This document shows positions 57,418 to 64,000 of a DNA stretch of 64,000 nucleotides, piece by piece. The translations under genes and the position numbers were made by a program. The stretch covers positions 56,251,036 to 56,315,035 of the forward strand of contig NC_134896.1 in assembly GCF_041734735.1 (NCBI RefSeq). Direction: 5' to 3'. How positions within the stretch are numbered: the stretch's first letter is position 1; each line of letters starts with the position of its first letter. The DNA comes from Babylonia areolata. Its lineage: Eukaryota; Mollusca; Gastropoda; Neogastropoda; Buccinidae. The notes below the pieces were generated by a model. That model made no database searches and had not been told where the DNA came from. It saw only the letters and a program-made list of their open reading frames with translations.

Positions 57418-57449
<32 letters not shown>
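57104..57449. other. Convergent intergenic stretch
   Basis: Between the likely ends of the WBP1/VOPP1-like gene and TOMM20. The left part is T/G-rich and the right part A/C-rich on the plus strand, with a ~32-bp A run at 57419-57449. A minus-strand AATAAA lies at 57288-57293. No gene seen. Confidence 0.5.
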
Positions 57450-57452
<3 letters not shown>

Positions 57453-57649
57453 AGCAGAAGACAGCATCTTGACAAAAAATCTGAAAGTTTTTTCCCCCCT
57501 AAGTATTTCTGCTGATGCTGTCAAAAGTATATCCAACCAATGTCAGTTTTCTTGTGATACTCTAGTCCTTTTTTTATAGAGTGCACAGTTCTTGTTTTCA
57601 AATTCACATACATAATCAGTGCAATGGTTTTTCACATGATATTGTATAG

Positions 57650-57654
<5 letters not shown>

Positions 57655-57684
<30 letters not shown>
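57655..57684. repeat. (GA)n microsatellite
   Basis: GA run of about 30 bp between the convergent genes. Confidence 0.9.
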
Positions 57685-57688
<4 letters not shown>

Positions 57689-58084
57689 CTTAAATTTAGT
57701 TGCAACCCATTACATGCCATCTTCCAGTGCAAATCATTCCAGCTACAACACACACAACCATGCATTCATCAATCACCAAATTCACGCAGACCCAAAGTTT
57801 GTGTTTGATGAAAACTTTTAATGCTTCTTCATCTATACCGGAAGCTATGTAATGATCCAACATCAACATGTGGAATAAAGCCACGAAGAATGTGCAGCAC
57901 TGTCACCCACACTCCACCGTGTGTGGCGTTGGCATTCACTCCACACACACACACACTCCATATGTCCATCTGCACTGGTTGAGCCTTTCAAGTCATCACA
58001 CACCCGTCATCCAAAATCTTTAAAAGAGTGGGGGAGAGGGAGAGGAAACAGACAGAAAAAAGAAAGCACATTTTAAGACCAAAG

Positions 58085-58150
58085 TTTATTTCGGGTGACA
58101 TTATTTTATTTTTGCTGTTCTTTTTGTTTATTTGGAAATATAGTTCATAC

Positions 58151-58182
<32 letters not shown>

Positions 58183-58567
58183 ATAAGGTTTACTTGCTAA
58201 CAGAAATGTCCAGTTTCTTGAGTGCATTATATAACGCTTCTAGTCTGATTAATTTTTGGCTTCCGTAAACTATTCATTTGCCAAATGTGATAAAACTTGC
58301 ACATCAAATAGGGATGATGGAGAAAATACAACAAAAAAACCAAAACCCCCCTCAAAAAAACCCAACAACCAGTCACATAGCGCACCTCATATTTTCAAGA
58401 GCCAAGCTACAAAATCAGAATATAAAATGTTCCAACTGGACACAATGGTTGATGGATGATTCAGCTTTACACAGCCATAAACTGAACATGTGTTATTTTT
58501 TTTTATTGTTGGTCAATTTCTATGGATGTGTACATGGATGTAGAGGATGATGACGATGAAGACAGCA
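58085..58567 (-). other. Probable TOMM20 3' UTR
   Basis: Directly downstream of the TOMM20 stop. Minus-strand AATAAA copies lie at 58127-58132 and 58085-58090. A ~28-bp A run on the plus strand (58151-58179) is a T run on the transcript. The end used is not certain; 57288-57293 is a more distal option. Confidence 0.45.
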
Positions 58568-58639
58568 TCACTCCAGGTCATCCTCCTCCAGCCTGGGCCC
58601 CTCTCCTCCTGCTGCAGCCGCTGCATTGCTCATCAGCCT
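58568..58639 (-). CDS. TOMM20: TOMM20 coding exon 5 (aa 129-151, stop)
   Basis: RLMSNAAAAAGGEGPRLEED then DLE and TGA, acceptor gttgcag. RLMS aligns with vertebrate RIVS and the acidic end is conserved; the AAAAAGGEGP insert is not. Confidence 0.92.
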   Translation of the reverse strand, partial: RLMSNAAAAAGGEGPRLEEDDLE

Positions 58640-61600
58640 CTGCAACACGCACGGCCAGTGTGTCTTTACTTTATTAGCATTAAAAAAAAAACACCCACCA
58701 ACCCACTACATTTTTATTCAATTTTAACAGGTCAACATTTTCACAAAGCCACAGACTTGGAAAGCGACACAAAGCATGCAACACTATGCTCCTGAGTATG
58801 ACTGAGAGTTCGATTCCAGTATGTGTGAGTTCAAATGAAAAGCAAAATGTACATTAGAAAAAAACGGAACAACAAAAACAACAACAACAACAGCAAAAAC
58901 ACTCCCATAATAATACAGATAAACAGACAGACTGGCAAACCGAACATGGCTAGGATATTATCATGAAGTGTTGTTATTCATTTATATAATTGTAATGATA
59001 TTTGCAAAATATTAAGGACCCCGTATGTTCAGTTCATAAGTGATACCAACTGTATTGACCCTGAAAATGGGAGTACGACTGCATTAATAGTGGTGGGGTA
59101 GAAATGATAGTACATGTAAAGGGCAACACATGGAAGAAAGAGATCATGGAGGACCTGCAGCTCACTAATGCAGAAGAAGGAAAAGAAATGTAAGACTTTT
59201 TGTCATGATGTCTTCTCTTTAGTGCACAGCAGGCTGCAATGTCCATGAATGTTGCCCCCTCCAAAGTACAGCACTATCTTATTTCTTTTCTGCATGTGTA
59301 CTTTTGTCTCGGGGATCTTTCCACAGTATCTTGAAAACAACCCATTTGTTGCTGTAGGTTCTTTGCAATATATATGTAGAAAGAGCATGGTACCAACAGG
59401 ACCTCAGTTATTATCCCATCTGAAAGACTCCCAGCATAGGTTTAGTAGAGTGGAAGTGGAACATTATGTTCTGAGTGGAAGAAAATGTATGGCCAATGTG
59501 CACATTGAATTCAGGACCTTTCCTTTGGATGGCATGTTGACAGGCACAATAACCGAGCGGTTAAAGCGTCTGACTTTCAATCTCAGGGTCCCAGGTTCAA
59601 ATCTCGGTAACGGCGCCTGGTAGGTAAAGGGTGGAGATTTTTTTCCAATCTCCCAGGTCAACATAGGTGCAGACATGCTTGTGCCTGAACTCTCTTTGTG
59701 TGTATAGGGTGTCCCCAAAAAAGTGAGCCGCTATTTTCTCAGTGACAGAGAAAACGGATTCATTGAAAATTTTCACACAGTAACCTTATGATATCATCAA
59801 CAAGTCTGCAAAATATCTAAAAGTTTGGACGCAAATTATGCGAGTACTGTCAAATTCAAAACAGCATGTCAAAGAATCCAATATCAGAGCTGTGCAATGT
59901 GACCATCAGGTTCATGCCAGCTGCCAGGTGTTGGCATCTGTCAATCAGTGTCAGTCTAAAAATAGACTGTCTGGAGTCAAGTCTTGGGCACAAAGCTAAC
60001 AACCCAGTTCCGTTAGGAAAAAAAAAAAAGTTTTTCAAACAGCAATAGAAGAAACCAACACTTTTTGCTGCTGCCCTACAATGCCAGAGGGCTTTTTCAC
60101 CAACACACACACACACACACGCGCGCGTACACACACACGCGCGCGTACACTATTAAGGCATTTGTACTCCCATTTTCAGGGTCAATATAGTTGGTATCAC
60201 GGGAAGTACATAAAGAGACCAGATGACAGTCTGCGACCAGCAGAAAACCCACCCACCTGGCCCACAGACGGCAGTTTCTGGATCAGCAGCTGGAACACCT
60301 GGGGAGGCAGGGTCTGCTGCAGAACCTGCAGAAGCTGTTGTGGCTGACCACACACCGCCACTGCATTGCTCAGATGCTCAACACCTGCCTCAATATCCCC
60401 TGCAAAAAAAAAAAAAAAAAAAAAAAAAGGGAAGAAAAAGAAAGAAAAGAAAAAGAAAAGGGCACATTTCTTAGTTAAATGAACCAACTACAGCTTAGAT
60501 ATATATAAATTTTGGGAAAAAAACAAGTCCCCTCCATGGAGTTCGTTTGTGTGTGTGTGTGTGTGTGCGTGTGTGTTCAGAAAGAGCCCACCATAATGTT
60601 CATCTGTCTTTGTTTTGTGATAAACTTACAATATCATATCAACTAAGTGTAAATCAGAAATTTGTCTTACATTTGGCAACAATCATCATGACACATGGCA
60701 ATTAAACCTGGAATATTCTATCAAGTGAAAAATCATATCTTCTACTGAAGTATTCGCAAAAACCGTTGTTGAGCATGCACCCCCCCCCCCCCCCGTCCCT
60801 TTTTTTTGCCTTCTGCTAAAGGGTTTTTTTGTGTGTTTTTTTTTGTTTTTGTTTTAGATGAGTTGCATTTCTCATAAATTTTATTCGATTATGGGCGACA
60901 GATGTTGCACATATCAATTCTATATGGTATACCAGTCCATGACAAAGGACTGTAAACCCTCATACAGGTGGAGTACAAAGCTGCTGCACTTACGGTATAA
61001 AAGTGGTTACAGCAAATGTGTGTGAATGTATGTGGGCATGCATTATGCACGTGTGTGTAAGTGCGTGTGTTTGTGTGTGTGTGTGTGCACATGCTTGAGT
61101 GTGTGTTTATGTATTGTATTCCCATGTTCTGCTTTGTGTTGCTTACACCTAGCGGTTTCACTTTCAGTACACTGCTTGACATCTGCTTTGTCATTTAAAA
61201 AAAAGAAAAAAAAAAAGATAGTCTCAAAGAGTGACAAAACACATGCACACACACAAAATTGTAGCACCACTATTAGAAGTGCACTAGTCCAACTCCAAGT
61301 TGTTGTAAAATAAGAAAAGAAAAGCTTCCCAGTTAAATGAATACAAATATAGTGTACTGTATTATACTGTATTGCAATGTACACTGCATTGCATTGTAAG
61401 AACCCATTACCTCTGGCCAAAAGCTCCTCCCCTTGCTGCACTTCTTGAAGAAAGAATTTCTGCATGGCTTCTTGGTTGGTCAGATCTGGCAACTGTTCAA
61501 ACATCATTTACTTTCAGTGTCATGGCTAAGCTTATCAGAAAACACTCCTGCATCCATGTTTTAGATCATGCAAGCATGTACAGCCGCACACACAAACCTG

Positions 61601-63291
61601 CTTGAACACATGCACATGCTTGCAAATGAAACTCTCACATGACTTCAATAAAATCAAAGAGCAACTTAGGGAAACATGTTACAATTCAATATTCATAACA
61701 CTAACAGTGTTGCCTGGCTGATTTTCAAATCATTACCAACTGTGTGCAGTGTTATGCTATGCCACTATAAGAATTTTAGTGGTTTTTCATTTTTGAACGA
61801 TCTTGCTTTATTTTAAGAATATCTAATATTAATAACTGATTACTATGTGATCATGATCTGATGACATTTTGAGTGAAATTTAAAAGCAAATGGAAAATAT
61901 CTAATCAAACACTGAACAGAAAGTGAATTGTGTGAAGAAGGGAAACATTAGACTTTGCAGCTGTCCATCACCTTACCAAACTTCCATAGCACTTACTTAT
62001 ACTATTATGGATGAGCCTGTCAAATCTTTAATTCATCACTTTATTATTATTTTTTTTTAAAGCTGACAAGAAAAAAAAGTGAGCCAACTCAACCCAAACG
62101 TTGTCAACATAAAACTACATAAGCCACTGTGAAAAACACAACTCTTCTGAAATAAGGGCTGCTTTTAAAAAATGTTTCAAATACTACAGCTCATGACATT
62201 TATGCTGTGAGAGAAAAAAATCATATCACTTGCCTGTGTCTTAGTGGTCTGTTTCTGCTGCTTGGCTGTTTTCCTCCCTGTTGAAAAAAGGTACTGCTGT
62301 GTTAAAATACTGAGAAACATCAATTATTCATAGTAATAACAGTTATAATACATGATAGATATACATAGATCATTCCTCAGATAATGAACAGATAGATCAA
62401 CATAACATCCTTTGAATGTAACAGTAACTCACTGTGTCTGTGTATTAAAAAAAAGTTTAGAAATATAACTGTGTACACTGAAATGGTATTGCATGTGCAT
62501 GCACGCACGCGTGTGTGTGTGTGCGTGCGTGCGTTTGAGAAAGTGCGTGTACTAATCATGTAAAAATATCTTCATTTGATCTGTATACCGCTTGAAGATT
62601 TGGCGCACTTGTTCGTTGAAAGTACACTTCATTTGATCAAACCAGAAATCATGAGAGGAAATTATGAAGTTTGGTCACTGTCATATTAACCTCAACAGTT
62701 AAAGTTAAAAGTCTTGGTAAAGATGACCCTTTTCCAACTTTGGTCAGAGGTGCAATAATGCATAATTGATCAGAAAATAGTATGAATAAATCATCAAAAA
62801 GCTGTATCTGTAATTTGAATGGCTTCTTACTTCAACAGAGAAAAAAAAATGCTGCTCTGACTTTAGGCTGATGATGAAACTTTTGTACGCATGTCACTAT
62901 TTGCGCAAAATAAATTAAACCAGTGTACGGCATAAAAAAATACATCACTCAGTCACTGGTTGTAAAAGGCTGGTGTAGGAGTACAGAATAGTTTTGTAAA
63001 AGGGATGGTGCATGGAAGGGTTAGAGGCTTAAACATGGGTAAGCAAGTATTACAACCACAATACCATACCACTTCCTACGTCACCTAAAGCCTCAGACTC
63101 AATTTGGTTTCTCATCAGGCGTGTTTCACTAAAATGCCGATGACTCGACACGACTGGTTTTCACTGTGTTACTTACTCTCTCGCAACTTCTTCTTGAACT
63201 CTGGATCGCTTCTTCGTTTTCTGTCGAAGTATATGCAGTAGCCGAGAAAACAAAGGCCTGCTCCAGCAGCCACAAGCGCCGTTTTTGACAT
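58568..63291 (-). CDS. TOMM20: Mitochondrial import receptor subunit TOM20, five coding exons
   Basis: TOM20 sits in the outer mitochondrial membrane and binds amphipathic presequences of imported proteins for the TOM complex. Exons on the minus strand are 63291-63177, 62277-62234, 61492-61411, 60399-60257 and 58639-58568, 456 bases in phase, giving 151 residues (human 145). A membrane anchor (about 5-22, GLCFLGYCIYF) is followed by the hallmark DRKRRSDPEFKKKLRE. A Q/T-rich linker follows, then LPDLTNQEAMQKFFLQEV and QQGEELLARGD-IEAGVEHL. The TPR-like domain has NAVAVCGQPQQLLQVLQQ then TLPPQVFQLLIQKLP. The end is acidic, EEDDLE. The lineage-specific part is an alanine/glycine run near residue 135. 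Start ATG is fixed by the short N-terminus of the family. Confidence 0.97.
59390..59535 (-). repeat. SINE fragment (family B), minus orientation
   Basis: Carries accaacaggacctcagttat and cccatctgaaagactc, the reverse complements of the body region seen at 52010-52050 (gatgagac...aaaccgaggttcc). Truncated and diverged. Confidence 0.5.
59545..59710 (+). repeat. SINE head and body (family A)
   Basis: tRNA-like head with A box ataaccgagcggttaaagcg and B box ggttcaaatctcgg (59595-59608). Then the body ggtaaagggtggagattttt, ccaatctcccaggtcaacat and gcttgtgcctgaac. It stops at about 59710, where the sequence gggtgtccccaaaaaagtga starts a different repeat. Confidence 0.75.
60103..60149. repeat. Alternating CA/CG tract (Z-DNA-prone)
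   Basis: Two rounds of (AC)n followed by GCGCGCGT in 47 bp. Alternating purine-pyrimidine with CG is the strongest Z-forming class. It touches the right arm of the inverted repeat. Confidence 0.85.
60257..60399 (-). CDS. TOMM20: TOMM20 coding exon 4 (aa 82-128, completes G81... TPR-like domain)
   Basis: The first two bases complete a glycine, then DIEAGVEHLSNAVAVC and GQPQQLLQVLQQTLPPQ and on to KLPSVGQ. It forms the presequence-binding groove helices. The acceptor is ttttgcag after a ~30-base T run (transcript strand); the donor is CAG|gtgggt. Confidence 0.96.
60780..60860. repeat. Poly-C and T-rich runs
   Basis: C run at 60780-60794 then several T runs, in TOMM20 intron 3. Low complexity only. 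Confidence 0.8.
61411..61492 (-). CDS. TOMM20: TOMM20 coding exon 3 (aa 54-80 plus split G81)
   Basis: LPDLTNQEAMQKFFLQEV then QQGEELLAR and one base of glycine. The acceptor is gaacag and the donor is AGAG|gtaatg. LPDL...FFLQEVQQGEELLA is a family hallmark. Confidence 0.96.
62234..62277 (-). CDS. TOMM20: TOMM20 coding exon 2 (split R39, aa 40-53)
   Basis: A 44-base exon completing an arginine and coding RKTAKQQKQTTKTQ, the basic linker after the anchor. The acceptor is ttcaacag. The donor reads CAG|gcaagt, GC in place of GT. Confidence 0.88.
62505..62536. repeat. (CG/GT)-rich alternating tract
   Basis: gcacgcacgcgtgtgtgtgt-type alternating run in TOMM20 intron 1. Confidence 0.8.
63177..63291 (-). 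CDS. TOMM20: TOMM20 coding exon 1 (aa 1-38 plus split R39)
   Basis: MSKTALVAAGAGLCFLGY then CIYFDRKRRSDPEFKKKLRE, donor A|gtaagt. It contains the signal anchor and the cytosolic basic stretch that sets the Nin-Cout orientation. Confidence 0.97.
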
Positions 63292-63600
63292 TTTTTGTTG
63301 TTGGAGGTGTTGCCTTGTAGCCTCCGTCCCGTTGCACGTTTTACCAAGGTCACTCTTTTGCAAAAGGAAATAGTGTTCTTTTTTCAAGGGGGCTCATTCA
63401 GCACGAAACGGAAGTCATAGTTTTCTCCCTTGCAAAAGCTGGGGTAGGAACAAAGAAAAAGAAGAAAAAAAGAAGAAGAAAAAAGAAGAAAGGACAACGG
63501 TTTGATCGGACCCGCGATACGGGACAACCCGGTCAGGCATCTGCCTCACATAAAAAAAGAAAAAAAAGAAAAAGATTTTAAGCGGAAGTGCTTTGGTGGA
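63292..63600 (-). promoter_or_regulatory. TOMM20 upstream region
   Basis: ETS-type cores CGGAAGT occur at 63403-63410 and 63581-63587 on the plus strand. ETS/GABP sites are common at nuclear genes for mitochondrial proteins. No TATA box is visible. A purine-rich GAAA run fills 63455-63495, and part of a SINE end block (ggtcaggcatctgcctc) lies at 63531-63548. Confidence 0.4.
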
Positions 63601-63742
63601 TATGGACCAGTCCGCACTCTTTTCCGGACTGATTCCTCATTGGAAAATGAAACTGCAGAGGGTGCATTGAAGTTGACTTAGGGTTTATGAAGCAACTTTT
63701 TTTTGTTATGACTAACTCTTGGCGGAAACCCTGTTTGCCATT

Positions 63743-63745
<3 letters not shown>

Positions 63746-63781
<36 letters not shown>
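63746..63781. repeat. (GA)n microsatellite
   Basis: GA run of about 36 bp. Confidence 0.9.
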
Positions 63782-63787
<6 letters not shown>

Positions 63788-63821
63788 ATTTCGAGGATCA
63801 TGTAATAGATAAGCACTGGTA

Positions 63822-63860
<39 letters not shown>

Positions 63861-63990
63861 TCTAGTCCCCGCCCTAAATAGGGTCTACAGTACACAATAT
63901 TAAATAAAAAATTAAAGCAAAGCATGTTGTTAATGGAAATACATAAGAAAGGGAAAAAAATTATCAATTGATTTTTTAAATATATATATT
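63782..63990 (-). repeat. Retroposon 3' end with poly-A (minus orientation), tentative
   Basis: On the minus strand, accctatttagggcgggg and actagatgt precede a ~31-base A run (63827-63857 as T on plus), then atgatcctcgaaataaagaa and the GA/CT tract. It looks like the 3' end of a retroposed element. The family is not certain. Confidence 0.35.
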
Positions 63991-64000
63991 AAAAAAAAAA

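Larger units (their letters stand above)
59040..60200. repeat. Long inverted repeat, 53-bp arms 1.05 kb apart
   Basis: Arms 59040-59092 and 60148-60200 are reverse complements at about 49 of 53 positions (key segment tgaccctgaaaatgggagta). They enclose SINE copies and T/A-rich DNA inside TOMM20 intron 4. They could be the ends of a degraded DNA transposon or a foldback. I see no clear target-site duplication. Confidence 0.75.

Noticed and set aside
59704-60010. mariner-type transposon end (gggtgtccccaaaaaagtga)
   Set aside because: The start resembles a DNA-transposon terminus, but I found no matching inverted end and no transposase, so I do not call it.

Overview
This is animal nuclear DNA. 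Coding is sparse and split by spliced introns, and simple repeats (CA/GT, CT, GA) and minisatellites are dense. There are many tRNA-headed SINEs and LINE scraps. Protein matches and SINE types that I recall from marine snails suggest a gastropod mollusc, probably a caenogastropod; that taxonomic call is inference.

Three conserved protein genes can be rebuilt exon by exon with all splice phases agreeing. (1) The PP2A regulatory subunit B56-epsilon gene (PPP2R5E), minus strand, has ten coding exons between 48923 and 16058 and encodes 463 residues; human epsilon has 467. (2) A WBP1/VOPP1-family single-pass membrane adaptor gene, plus strand, has four coding exons between 50100 and 56538 and encodes 206 residues with two PPxY motifs. 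(3) The mitochondrial import receptor TOM20 gene (TOMM20), minus strand, has five coding exons between 63291 and 58568 and encodes 151 residues. PPP2R5E and the WBP1/VOPP1-like gene are divergent, with about 1.2 kb between start codons and CRE-like sites in the shared promoter interval. The WBP1/VOPP1-like gene and TOMM20 converge near 57-58 kb. No common pathway is implied; these look like ordinary housekeeping neighbours.

Layout. 1-9.9 kb: no recognised gene, but plus-strand T/G richness suggests the 3' part of a plus-strand transcription unit; it holds SINEs, a minisatellite with CT/CA tracts, and a GC-rich insert bracketed by perfect 70-bp direct repeats. 9.9-16 kb: probable long PPP2R5E 3' UTR. 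16-49 kb: PPP2R5E, whose introns carry four minisatellites next to exons, a LINE reverse-transcriptase fossil, a TTAA-flanked foldback MITE and an ~850-bp SINE-like insertion with 13-bp target-site duplications. 49-50.1 kb: divergent promoter. 50.1-57 kb: WBP1/VOPP1-like gene, whose last intron holds an ~18-copy 71-bp satellite. 57-63.3 kb: TOMM20. 63.3-64 kb: TOMM20 promoter and repeat debris.

The most unusual structure is at 18205-19045. A ~52-bp minisatellite there has copied the 3' splice site and first codons of PPP2R5E exon 8 about 16 times, giving a ladder of near-identical acceptors. No CRISPR array, operon or prokaryote-type system is present. I found no complete mobile-element gene.
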